From Clostridia bacterium (GTDB lineage: Bacteria > Bacillota_A > Clostridia > Christensenellales > Aristaeellaceae), in the NCBI GenBank assembly GCA_025997215.1, contig BNUH01000048.1, positions 1-20,169 on the forward strand: a DNA stretch of 20,169 nt, in the 5' to 3' direction. A program made the position numbers and the translations under genes. Shown piece after piece: positions 1 to 6,286 of this stretch. The stretch's first letter is position 1. The number at the start of each line of letters is the position of its first letter. The notes under the pieces were generated by a model. That model had not been told where the DNA came from and did no database searches. It saw nothing but the letters and a program-made list of their open reading frames with translations.

Positions 1-267
1 CGGTCAACCGGCTTGACAATGCCCATGGACGCCGACGCAACAACACCCTCGCGTATTAGAATTCACCCGGCGGCATCCCATTGCGAACCTCTACTGCCGT
101 TGAGGGGGACGACGCGCCAGCAAACAGCCATCGGTTTGCAGCGAACAATCGGCGCAGGGGAACAGACTTTTTTTGAAGTAGCCACACGGCTCAACTAGGA
201 GAATAAGGACTCCGCCTGATTGACCTAAGGTCAATTATACCACGAGCATTGTCAAAACGGTTGACCG
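1..267. repeat. Segment bounded by a 27-bp inverted repeat, possibly a MITE or regulatory region
   Basis: Bases 1-27 and the reverse complement of 241-267 agree at 23 of 27 positions. Each arm carries GTCAA-N5-TTGAC (3-17 and 251-265), itself a small palindrome. A third, perfect 17-bp palindrome containing TTGACCTAAGGTCAA lies at 219-235. The half-site GGTCAA/TTGACC therefore recurs near both ends, which could mean transposon ends or a cluster of operators ahead of the GH99-like gene at 450. No convincing gene is seen between the arms. The left arm starts at the first base of the window, so the true end may lie outside it. Confidence 0.4.
219..235. promoter_or_regulatory. 17-bp perfect palindrome, operator-like
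   Basis: The sequence contains TTGACCTAAGGTCAA with A/T flanks and is a perfect dyad around one central base. Its half-site is shared with the GTCAA-N5-TTGAC boxes at 3-17 and 251-265. It lies about 215 bases upstream of the GH99-like pseudogene start. The regulator is unknown. Confidence 0.35.
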
Positions 268-449
268 GATGATGATTTTCGCGCCGCGCTGGAGCCGCTC
301 CAGTCGGGCTACGCCCTCCTTGCGCGTCCCCAGCGCGCCACTCCCCGGCGAACGTTCCCTTCCTCATGGGCTTCCCAGTTTCCGATCCTGCGGAGTTGGA
401 AACGATTGGGTTTTCATCCGCAAATACTATCATACGAGGAGAGGTACTT

Positions 450-1116
450 ATGGACAAGAAAATTCCGGTATTCGCGTGGTATTTCCCCAACTGGCACGCT
501 GACCTCCGCAATGACGCATGGCATGGCAAAGGCTGGACCGAATGGGAAGTGGCCCAATGCGCACGTCCTCGATTCGAAGGGCATAAGCAGCCGAATATCC
601 CGCTGTGGGGCTATGAAGATGAATCCGATCCACGCGTGATGGAGAAAAAGATCGATACAGCCTTGAAGTATGGTATCGAAGGATTTCTGTGGGACATGTA
701 CTGGTTCGAGGACGGCGGTTACCGTTTCCGCGCGCTCGATGATGGTTTTTTTGGTGCCAAGAATAGCGAGAAACTAAAAATCGCGCTTATGTGGTGTAAT
801 CATGACCCCATATACGCGCATCCCGCAACCCGCAAACACCTTCCCGATCCGTTTATGCCAGGCGAACTGACGCCGCAGGCTATTTATAACGGAACCGAGC
901 ACATCATGGACAACTATAGTAACCGGCAGCACTCCCGCCAAATTCGAGAAAGCTCTGGCTAAGGCTAAAGAATTCGCGCATAGCAGCCAGTTTACAGGCC
1001 ATTTCATCACCATTACCACATGGAACGAATGGACCGAAGGAAACTACCTGGAACCTAGCGTCGAGTATCAGTATGGATACCTCGAAGCCGTAAAACGCGT
1101 GTTTACTTCAACATAA
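450..1116 (+). pseudogene. GH99-like / WbsX-family protein, internally deleted and frameshifted
   Basis: The start at 450 follows a clear site (GAGGAGAG, 436-443). The first ~155 residues show the family opening: YFPNWH near residue 12, GKGWTEW near 28-34, then a TIM-barrel-like stretch containing EGFLWDMYWFE. Near 915-925 the frame is lost. From about 919 a second frame (stop at 1114-1116) gives the family C-terminus with TTWNEWTEGNYLEP. The two pieces total about 220 residues, whereas such proteins usually run to roughly 350, so a central block of over 100 codons is missing along with the frame. Family members act on polysaccharides, as endo-mannosidase-like hydrolases or in surface polysaccharide loci. 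This copy cannot make a normal product. Confidence 0.75.
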
Positions 1117-1177
1117 CTGTTAGAATTTGAAGTAGTTGTCTTTGAGGTATATCATTCAAAGTAATCCTTATGTGTCG

Positions 1178-1262
1178 ATCACTAAAGGACCGCTGCGAAT
1201 ACCGAAGGATATCCGTATGGTTCGGAGGCGAGCGGGGCGCAAGCTCACTTAGCCTACCACCG
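1178..1262 (+). ncRNA. Possible 3' end of a group II intron (domains V-VI), degraded
   Basis: The stretch ATGGTTCGGAGGCGAGCGGG (1218-1237) resembles the 3' strand of domain V followed by domain VI of bacterial group II introns, where GTACGGTTCGGAGG-type sequence is typical. A GAGC/GCTC stem follows (near 1229-1247), with an unpaired ACTTA before GCC, where a branch-point adenosine would sit, and then CTACC as a plausible 3' end. The 5' strand of domain V (about 1188-1206) pairs poorly, and no reverse transcriptase ORF is present. This is recognised from memory of the consensus, not by a covariance search. Confidence 0.35.
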
Positions 1263-1281
1263 AAGTTGATACAGCTAGCTT

Positions 1282-1340
1282 TTTGCGGTAAGAATGCAAG
1301 GATGCAGTGTATGATCAACGGCATCCTTACCTACGCAAAT
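1282..1340. repeat. Imperfect hairpin next to the dispersed repeat
   Basis: GGTAAGAATGC (1287-1297) pairs with GCATCCTTACC (1321-1331) with one mismatch, and TTTGC/GCAAA extends the stem beyond a 3-base bulge. The right arm overlaps the left edge of the dispersed repeat at 1327. Confidence 0.45.
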
Positions 1341-1547
1341 CTTAGAGCTTACGTACCACACGTATCACACGTATCACAGCCTTGATTTTATTGGCTTTTG
1401 GGGCGTGATTGTGCGGTACGTGTGGTGCAACATTACGGCTGCTGCTTCTACCCGAATCCTCGAAACCATTGGCCGCGAGCATACCCCATGTTAGCCTGTG
1501 CCATGTTGTTCCCGTTCCGCTCTGCAATTATAACAACATAAGCGTGT
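1327..1547. repeat. Dispersed repeat, copy A
   Basis: This stretch is closely similar, with short indels, to 19975-20169 at the other end of the window. Shared blocks include TTACCTACGCAA, CAGCCTTGATTTTA, CTACCCGAATCC, TTGGCCGCGA, AGCCTGTGCCATG and GTTCCCGTTCCGCTCT. Inside it, the 9-mer CGTAYCACA occurs three times in tandem (1352-1378). The inverse unit occurs about twice near 1410-1430, giving a potential hairpin. Copy B has one unit on each side. On the minus strand a 61-codon frame ending KIKAVIRVIRVVRKL exists, but copy B has an early stop in it. It is more likely a non-coding repeat or a dead mobile element than a gene. Confidence 0.8.
1352..1378. repeat. Three tandem 9-bp units, CGTAYCACA
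   Basis: CGTACCACA, CGTATCACA and CGTATCACA follow each other without gaps. The second copy of the surrounding repeat has a single unit at 20002-20010, so this array has expanded or contracted. Confidence 0.85.
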
Positions 1548-1567
1548 ACCAGTATTTCAGAACTAAC

Positions 1568-1586
1568 AAAAGCCTCCGTAGAGGCT
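1568..1586 (-). terminator. Rho-independent terminator reading left
   Basis: On the minus strand AGCCTC-TACG-GAGGCT forms a 6-bp stem with a 4-base loop and is followed by TTTTG. It sits 9 bases after the stop of the 44-codon ORF at 1596-1730, which supports that ORF being a transcribed gene. Confidence 0.55.
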
Positions 1587-1595
1587 CTACAGGCG

Positions 1596-1730
1596 TCAAT
1601 CCATGAACCCGATTAACCCGTTCTTGGGAAACCACACCGAAGTTGAATCATCCAGGCGCGTCAGTAGATCCGGGTTGCAGCTGAACATGCCCCATTCAAC
1701 GTCGCGCAAACTGTGTCCGCTGACGATCAT
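1596..1730 (-). CDS. Hypothetical 44-residue protein
   Basis: The ATG at 1730-1728 directly follows the TAA of the small ORF upstream, so translation could be coupled. The product starts MIVSGHSLRDVEWGMFSC and ends FPKNGLIGFMD. It has no signal peptide, membrane segment or motif that I recognise. Support for a real gene is the tight junction with the preceding ORF and the terminator just after the stop. It could instead be the tail of a larger gene eroded at its 5' side. Confidence 0.35.
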   Translation of the reverse strand: MIVSGHSLRDVEWGMFSCNPDLLTRLDDSTSVWFPKNGLIGFMD

Positions 1731-1846
1731 TTAAGCGCCTTCCAGGTGGTAGCCGCGAATCTTTACTGTTATCTCAAGATCGTCAAGCCGGTACTTAGCG
1801 ATCGACAGATCGGGAACTGAGCTACGAGGGCTTGGTTAGTCGTCAT
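1731..1846 (-). pseudogene. Small ORF with a single-base frameshift
   Basis: A good ribosome binding site (TAGGAGG on the minus strand, 1863-1857) precedes the ATG at 1846-1844. The first frame gives MTTNQALVAQFPI and then runs to an out-of-frame stop. In the neighbouring frame the sequence reads SIAKYRLDDLEITVKIRGYH and ends EGA at TAA 1733-1731, immediately before the next ORF's ATG. The span of 116 bases is one short of a multiple of three, as expected after loss of one base. No known family is recognised. Confidence 0.35.
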
Positions 1847-1863
1847 GGTTGGCAGCCTCCTAA

Positions 1864-2009
1864 GGTGTATTTGCCCTTCGGCATATTCATTATCACTCTA
1901 AAACGATACAAAAGCAACATGAATATAATGTTATATTAGAATGGAAGAGCGGTACCGAATGATCCAAAGTTTGCCTTATCGCGCGTCAGAAAATAGAAAA
2001 CCCCGAACC
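1864..2009. other. Gene-free AT-rich stretch
   Basis: No coding pattern is seen. It contains AT-rich runs (TAATATAACATTATATTCATG on either strand) that could hold a promoter for the leftward mini-operon at 1596-1846, but no -35/-10 pair has good spacing. Confidence 0.3.
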
Positions 2010-2262
2010 ATGAGGGCATAAATCGAAGCCCAGAAAAGCGAGGAATATCAACGGGTCTTGGCTCGGAACACAGTAATTCATGTGGCTGGTGGGTTCAGAA
2101 CACAATAATTCGAAGGATGAAAAAGCTAGGAATATCAACGGGTTTTGGCTCAGAACACAATAATTCACATGGCTGGTGGGTTCAGAACACAATAATTTGA
2201 AGCTCAAAAAAGTGAGGATATCAACGAGTTTTGGCTCAGAGCACAATAATTCGCACGGCACT
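2010..2262. repeat. 87-bp tandem repeat with a nested 16-bp motif
   Basis: AGGAATATCAACGGG begins units at 2041 and 2128, and the shortened AGGATATCAACGAG begins one at 2215, a period of 87. Flanking traces extend the array to about 2.8 copies. Inside each unit the motif CAGAACACAATAATTC occurs twice (2064, 2096, 2151, 2183, 2237), 32 bases apart within a unit. The 87-base period is a multiple of three and leaves a 91-codon minus frame, but the third unit has lost one base, so that frame switches between units and does not look selected. This is a minisatellite-like array of unknown role. Confidence 0.9.
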
Positions 2263-2400
2263 GGTCTATTGTGTGAGTGAATCGTCCAGCCCTAGTGGTC
2301 AGGGTTAGGTGATCAAATATAGACGTGAGCAGGTTGGATTGCTATCCACTATAGGTTGTTTGGACAAGCTGCCCATCAGGAGCTTTCTATGGCGTCTAGT
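2263..2400. other. Gene-free spacer
   Basis: No coding pattern or recognised element is seen between the tandem repeat and the hairpin at 2401. Confidence 0.3.
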
Positions 2401-2447
2401 AGCTCGTTTAGCTTCGTGGTGTATAAAACCGCGATGCTAAACGAGCT
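2401..2447. repeat. Strong two-part hairpin
   Basis: AGCTCGTTTAGC (2401-2412) pairs perfectly with GCTAAACGAGCT (2436-2447). Inside, after a 2x2 internal loop, CGTGGT pairs with ACCGCG (one G-T pair), leaving the 7-base loop GTATAAA. The stem is not followed by a T-run on either strand, so it is not a typical terminator. The half-sites do not fit the attC consensus of integrons. It could be a structured RNA, a recombination site or a MITE core. Confidence 0.6.
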
Positions 2448-2525
2448 TCTGAGGGCCGTCCTGAGCCTCATACGAGGTGTTGTGGTCACTGGACTTAAAA
2501 TACGGCCATCCTCCGGCTGGTCGGG

Positions 2526-2936
2526 CTACTCATCAGGTTCTAGTTGTAATATCTTCGCAGGAGCATGGTGTTCCGTAATCTGTTCATTTATTGAGCTAAG
2601 AAACGCATCAATAAAGGGGAATTGCTCTTCTTCTCCACAGCAAGGACAGAGTGTGTACACATTAGAGTTTGTAATACTAACATCAGATTCTTTCCCATCT
2701 GGCAAAGTTGTTTCAATGTAAACAGCATAAGGGTATCTCTTTTTACCTCTCGTTTTCCTATTGACATTAAACATATATGATACATTTGCAGTATCATAGC
2801 CTTCAACCGTAGTCTCTATTTTCAGTTCAATACGGAGTATTTCGCCGCAGTCCGGACATATTGCAAATAGATTGCTTTCGGTTATAGGTAAATTAACGGT
2901 TTCACTGTTACTCAGTGTCTCTTTGACATAGAACAT
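2526..2936 (-). CDS. Small protein with two zinc-ribbon knuckles, mobile-element type
   Basis: GGAGG lies 7 bases ahead of the ATG at 2936-2934. The 136-residue product begins MFYVKETLSNSETVNLPITE and carries CPDCGE near residues 28-33 and CPCCGE near 96-101, which look like paired zinc-binding knuckles. It has no signal peptide or membrane segment. Proteins with this opening and a CPxCG knuckle are familiar from conjugative and integrative elements of Clostridia; that is a recollection, and no function is known to me. The gene is visibly more AT-rich than the catabolic operon to the right and sits among repeats, consistent with horizontal transfer. No other conjugation gene is nearby, so it is probably a stranded piece of an element. 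Confidence 0.7.
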   Translation of the reverse strand: MFYVKETLSNSETVNLPITESNLFAICPDCGEILRIELKIETTVEGYDTANVSYMFNVNRKTRGKKRYPYAVYIETTLPDGKESDVSITNSNVYTLCPCCGEEEQFPFIDAFLSSINEQITEHHAPAKILQLEPDE

Positions 2937-3022
2937 ACATATACCTCCAAAATTCTTTGATCAGGCCTTCATACTGGAATGATAGTTATATCATGTCCAG
3001 AAATCCATTTTCTCCTGGAAAA

Positions 3023-3151
3023 TCAATTAACTACCTTTATTGCATTCCGCGCCTCTGCTAGAGTGGCAGCTTCTCCTTCCAATTTTCCTCTTTGACCGAA
3101 CCAACCATAACACATTGACGAAGTGTTGGCAAGGTCGATGACAAGCAAGTG
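3023..3151 (-). pseudogene. C-terminal gene fragment cut by a MITE-like element
   Basis: On the minus strand a frame open up to the end of the element at 3152 reads LLVIDLANTSSMCYGWFGQR, then KLEGEAATLAEARNAIKVVN and a stop at 3025-3023. The pattern looks like the end of a small mobile-element protein in the same orientation as the zinc-ribbon gene downstream. An internal ATG at 3115 would give only 30 residues. The family is not recognised. The upstream part seems lost or displaced where the inverted-repeat element begins. Confidence 0.3.
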
Positions 3152-3293
3152 CAGGGCTTGTTCATGAAAACTCAGAAATGAGGCTCAGCGGCTTGCTTTT
3201 TGACTACTTTTTTTAGTTAGTTTTTGGGTGGATTTCGAGTGCTGAAAAGCCAGCATATATACCGAAATCTTCGATTTTCATGAACAAACCCTG
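3152..3293. mobile_element. 142-bp MITE-like element with CAGGG ends
   Basis: CAGGGCTTGTTCATGAAAA (3152-3170) and the reverse complement of 3275-3293 match at 18 of 19 bases. The interior has no ORF but has a second dyad: GATTTCG (3231-3237) with CGAAATC (3263-3269) around TGCTG/CAGCA. Small size, terminal inverted repeats and lack of coding fit a miniature inverted-repeat element. No target-site duplication is evident. The right end lies only 20 bases from the -35 box of the peptidase promoter. A second element with CAGGG ends is at 19778-19928. Confidence 0.6.
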
Positions 3294-3312
3294 TCATCAA
3301 TCGAATCGAATA

Positions 3313-3341
3313 TTGACGAATCGGCCGACATATCGTATACT
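3313..3341 (+). promoter_or_regulatory. Sigma-A promoter of the C39-like peptidase gene
   Basis: TTGACG (3313-3318) and TATACT (3336-3341) are separated by exactly 17 bases. Transcription would start near 3348, about 25 bases ahead of the ATG at 3373. This makes the earlier ATG at 3280, which lies upstream of the promoter, an unlikely start. Confidence 0.75.
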
Positions 3342-3372
3342 GATTTTATTCGTGAAACACGGAGGTAAAGAG

Positions 3373-4131
3373 ATGACCTGGACGCTCAGACTGCTCGCGC
3401 TGGCGCTGATACTGTTACTGGTTGCACCTACGGTCGTCCTGGCTGGCAATGAGATTCATTCGATTCCATTTCCGGCTGATTATGATTTGCTGACCGAAGG
3501 CGCATCGTCGTACGAAAACTCCGGTGATCATTTCGATTCGCCGTATTTCGTGCATCCCGATTTCTACAACATGACCTCAACAGATACGTTGACAATACTC
3601 ACTCACTTTGATACTTACCAGCAGACGACCGAATGGTCATGCGGACCCGTCGCTGCATTGATGGCGCTGCATTATCTGGGCAATGACGATTACACCGAGT
3701 TGCAGATCGCTGAAATGGCCGAGGGACTGCGCGCTCCAACCGCGCCTCATGATCTGGTAAGAATGCTCAAGACGATCGGCTGGTACTATGAAACCAGTCC
3801 ACGCGGCGACGGCCTGCCGGATGCTCCCACATTCCAGCACGACGCGGACTTCACCGAGTGGGTTATCAAAAACCTGAGCGAGGGCACGCCCGTCATGGTC
3901 GACTGGATCGACTGGGGTGGTCACTGGCAGGTCATAATTGGCTACGACACGATGGGCACCGAGAGCTTTGGCGACGATGTGCTGATCGTAGCGGATCCAT
4001 ATGACACCAGCGACCATTATCAGGATGGGTACATGATATACGGCGCTGAGCGTTTCTTCTACATGTGGCACAGTTATGACGGTATGGATATACAGCCGTG
4101 GGTGATAGGCAAGCCCGCTAGATCCGAATGA
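3373..4131 (+). CDS. Secreted C39-like cysteine peptidase
   Basis: GGAGGT (3361-3366) precedes the ATG at 3373, giving 252 residues. A Sec signal peptide is clear: LRLLALALILLLVAPTVVLA with likely cleavage after Ala24. The mature part has the papain-like C39 fold signature: EWSCGPVAALMALHYL with Cys90, GGHWQVIIGYD with His184, and VADPYD with Asp208. These are the positions of the catalytic triad in the Peptidase_C39_2 family. There is no transmembrane anchor or ABC domain, so it is not a bacteriocin exporter; it should act outside the cell on an unknown protein or peptide. It is monocistronic with its own promoter, and neighbours on both sides are remnants. The gene is intact. Confidence 0.85.
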   Translation: MTWTLRLLALALILLLVAPTVVLAGNEIHSIPFPADYDLLTEGASSYENSGDHFDSPYFVHPDFYNMTSTDTLTILTHFDTYQQTTEWSCGPVAALMALHYLGNDDYTELQIAEMAEGLRAPTAPHDLVRMLKTIGWYYETSPRGDGLPDAPTFQHDADFTEWVIKNLSEGTPVMVDWIDWGGHWQVIIGYDTMGTESFGDDVLIVADPYDTSDHYQDGYMIYGAERFFYMWHSYDGMDIQPWVIGKPARSE

Positions 4132-4142
4132 CTGGATAATCG

Positions 4143-4206
4143 CGCGACATTCGGGCAAAGAAGCGCGTGACCTTCGGGCAAGAACCGCGAAGTATTCGGG
4201 CAAGTA
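4143..4206. repeat. Three degenerate ~22-bp tandem units
   Basis: TTCGGGCAA recurs at 4150, 4173 and 4195, each preceded by a CGCG-containing segment, just after the peptidase stop codon. The units are 22-23 bases long and loosely conserved. Role unknown. Confidence 0.6.
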
Positions 4207-4265
4207 GCATCGAAGAATGAGGGTAGTTGTACGCCGCCTTCACTAGTAAAATAGCCCAGGCATCC

Positions 4266-4592
4266 TCACCAGTTCTCGCGTCTGTCGTCCGGCATGGGCC
4301 GCCCTGCCAGCAGCGTCGCGGTGAAGATCGCCTGACTGCCGAAGCGCCGACGGATATCGTATACCGTATGGTCCACAGTTGAGCGGCGGAAGCACCGATC
4401 CGAGTCCTCGAACATATCCAGTTGCTCCGGACTGCCGTGCCGCTGCAGCGATATGGCTCGGATCGTCACTGCCCGAACCGGCGCGCCATAGTTCAGGTTA
4501 TAATGCTCCTCGAACAGTTTCCTGCCGAACTTGGCAATATCCAGTGGGCTTTGGGGCGAATGTCCCAGGCGGCCCTGAAACATCATGTATTG
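4266..4592 (-). pseudogene. C-terminal remnant of a Y-family DNA polymerase (DinB/UmuC/UvrX-like)
   Basis: The minus-strand frame from about 4592 reads MMFQGRLGHSPQS, then KFGRKLFEEHYN, APVRAVTIRAI, QLDMFED and IRRRFGSQAIFTATLL, ending at 4266. This is the order seen in the little-finger and C-terminal part of Y-family translesion polymerases, where QLSLF and a final RFG..AI..ATLL stretch are typical. The palm and fingers domains, which hold the catalytic aspartates and would make up roughly the first 250 residues, are absent. The frame extends to 4751 but the added residues show no resemblance. This is a truncated, non-functional leftover. Confidence 0.7.
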
Positions 4593-4801
4593 CAACTGGT
4601 TCCCGATTGGATCGGTTCTGCCATATAAACAAGTCCGCGCGCTGCTTTCGGTGCAATTGAACGTTTTAGGTGAGGCGTTCTGAGGGGGAAACAGCGCAGT
4701 AGAATACTTGATGATGGAACGCACCACTGTACATATTGCCAGGACTTGCATCGACTGCCATATGTAGTATAATTGGCGACTGAATAGTCACACCAATAGA
4801 A

Positions 4802-6007
4802 TCAATTCTCCGATAGTCCTCCGTACAAGTCGGTGCGGCGCTCCCGCAGGTACACGTCGCGTCCTTCTCCGTCGCAGGGACCTACTGAGAGCCAGTACAG
4901 ATGCTGCCGCTGGTTTAAATCCACGGTGACGGACGAATAGCCCTTTTCGGTGTCCGTCACCTGCGCAATGGTTTCGCCAAGCGGGTTGATGATGATGCTC
5001 GACCCAGGGGTGTTCGTGCCGCCCATCACGTAATACGCGCCGGAGTCGATGGCACGGGCACGTGACTGGTAGGCCGTATCGCCCGCTGTCGGAACGATGA
5101 CCACTTCGGCCCCTTTCATGTGCAGCAGCCGGGCGGGTTCGGCAAAGAAGTGATCCCAGCAGATCAGCACGCCGACGCGTCCGAAATCCAGCTGGAATAC
5201 CGGCTGGTCATTGCCTGAGACTATACCCCATTCCCGTTCGCACATAGTCAGATGGGTCTTGGCATACATGCCTTCAAGCCCGCCGCTGCGGCCATAGATC
5301 AGGGCAACGTTTTTGATCTGCTCGCCGTCGTTTAAGTGAACCCCGACCGCGATGTACATTCCGTAATTCGCGGCTTTTTTGGCGATTTGGGCAAGCGGCT
5401 CGCTGTCCAGCATGAGCGCCCGTTCCTGAAGGGTTTTATCCGGAACGCCGCGGCCATAGATCGCTTCCGAAAATACCAGGATATCGGGTTTATCCAGCGC
5501 TGTACCCGCGTTGTCCGCAATGCGCAGGATGTCCGCCAGGTTCTTCGCGCAGGTCCGATCCTGCGCGGTGCTGAACCAGGCTGTGGCCAGGGTTGCGTGG
5601 CGCGGCGCGGAATCGCCCAGGCATTCGACCTGCGGCATGGAAAAGTTCACTTCCCCGCCGCCGTTGGACCACATGCGGTATTCCAACTCCAATACTGTGA
5701 CATTCTCCGGAATGTGATATTCCAGCCGCAGAAGGCCCGGAGCGGGCTTTTCCAGGTAGCCGCGGGCCTGGGGCGTACCGTCCTTTTTCAGCCAGTTGGC
5801 CACCGCGTCCACGCTGCCGTTTACATCCCTGGTTTCGTAGCGGAGGGTGATGCGGTATACTTTGCCAGGGGGCACCGAGCCGTGGCGGTAGAGGACCCGG
5901 CCGAAGGAGTACACGTCCGACTTTGCCTGGATGCGGACGGTTTCCGACACACAGCACGCGGCGCTGATATTTTCGCATATCTGCGGGATTTCAAATCGAT
6001 TGGCCAT
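4802..6007 (-). CDS. Carbon-nitrogen hydrolase (nitrilase superfamily) with N-terminal beta-sandwich-like domain
   Basis: The 401-residue product has two parts. Residues ~137-395 form a nitrilase-fold domain with the full triad: Glu181 in VFSEAIYG, Lys250 in MYAKTHL and Cys283 in VLICWDHFF. Such enzymes hydrolyse amides, carbamoyl groups or nitriles, or transfer acyl groups. Residues 1-~135 are strand-rich and resemble carbohydrate-binding or jelly-roll modules; this is a look-alike judgement. There is no signal peptide, so it should work in the cytoplasm. The ribosome binding site is modest (AGGAAAGGGC). It is transcribed divergently from the importer operon across a 279-base regulatory gap, suggesting shared control and a shared substrate. 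Exact substrate unknown. Confidence 0.85.
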   Translation of the reverse strand: MANRFEIPQICENISAACCVSETVRIQAKSDVYSFGRVLYRHGSVPPGKVYRITLRYETRDVNGSVDAVANWLKKDGTPQARGYLEKPAPGLLRLEYHIPENVTVLELEYRMWSNGGGEVNFSMPQVECLGDSAPRHATLATAWFSTAQDRTCAKNLADILRIADNAGTALDKPDILVFSEAIYGRGVPDKTLQERALMLDSEPLAQIAKKAANYGMYIAVGVHLNDGEQIKNVALIYGRSGGLEGMYAKTHLTMCEREWGIVSGNDQPVFQLDFGRVGVLICWDHFFAEPARLLHMKGAEVVIVPTAGDTAYQSRARAIDSGAYYVMGGTNTPGSSIIINPLGETIAQVTDTEKGYSSVTVDLNQRQHLYWLSVGPCDGEGRDVYLRERRTDLYGGLSEN

Positions 6008-6069
6008 ATCTTTGCCCTTTCCTGTACTGAATGTTTATTTCAACAATGATAAACGAATTTTATAGAACA

Positions 6070-6113
6070 GGCATAGAACCGGCACGTAACCGGCCCATAG
6101 CTGGCACGTTAAG
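6070..6113. repeat. Near-direct repeats in the divergent promoter region
   Basis: ATAGAACCGGCACGTAA and CATAGCTGGCACGTTAA (starting near 6073 and 6096) are similar, and ATAGAACAGGC precedes them at 6062. They sit between the two divergent genes and could be binding sites for the TetR regulator encoded in the operon. Unproven. Confidence 0.35.
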
Positions 6114-6140
6114 GGTAGCAAAGGTTTTGGGTTCTGTCAA
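6112..6140 (-). promoter_or_regulatory. Weak candidate promoter for the nitrilase-like gene
   Basis: On the minus strand TTGACA (6140-6135) is followed after 17 bases by TACCCT (6117-6112), a consensus -35 box with a poor -10 box. It would give a leader of about 100 bases carrying the direct repeats at 6070-6113. The poor -10 box may mean the promoter needs an activator. Confidence 0.3.
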
Positions 6141-6200
6141 GGTGCGTGTTTTACGACAATTTCAAACGGCAATTTCTAACAAAATTTTCGCATTTTTCTA

Positions 6201-6229
6201 TTGACGTGCATGTATCGAAGCCTTATAAT
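6201..6229 (+). promoter_or_regulatory. Sigma-A promoter of the import/catabolic operon
   Basis: TTGACG (6201-6206) and a perfect TATAAT (6224-6229) are 17 bases apart, about 57 bases ahead of the ATG at 6287. This strong promoter probably drives all seven genes to 13421, and its strength implies repression when the substrate is absent. Confidence 0.85.
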
Positions 6230-6286
6230 ATAACTAACCTGTTACTTACTTCGGAGGCATTCAACTAGAATAAGGAGGAATGAACC

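Noticed and set aside
191..529. Minus-strand ORFs over the region before the GH99-like gene, including a frame reading LERLQRGAKIIIR
   Set aside because: Codon pattern is slightly gene-like but no start, ribosome binding site or recognisable domain; overlaps the inverted-repeat arm.
1342..1527. 61-codon minus-strand ORF in dispersed repeat copy A
   Set aside because: Starts with TTG without a ribosome binding site; the second copy of the repeat has a stop in the same frame. In-frame indels leave slight doubt.
1986..2261. 91-codon minus-strand ORF with 29-residue repeats (LLCSEPTSH...)
   Set aside because: Repeat units are read in different frames because of a one-base indel; it is a by-product of the 87-bp DNA repeat.
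2010..2262. CRISPR array
   Set aside because: Units are contiguous 87-bp repeats with conserved 'spacers', not short repeats separated by unique spacers; no cas genes.
2401..2447. Integron attC site
   Set aside because: The arms do not fit the RYYYAAC/GTTRRRY core sites and no integrase is nearby.
3637..4203. 188-codon minus-strand ORF
   Set aside because: Antisense to the C39-like peptidase gene, which has promoter, ribosome binding site and catalytic residues.
5336..6049. 237-codon plus-strand ORF
   Set aside because: Antisense to the nitrilase-like gene, whose triad residues are all present; no independent support.
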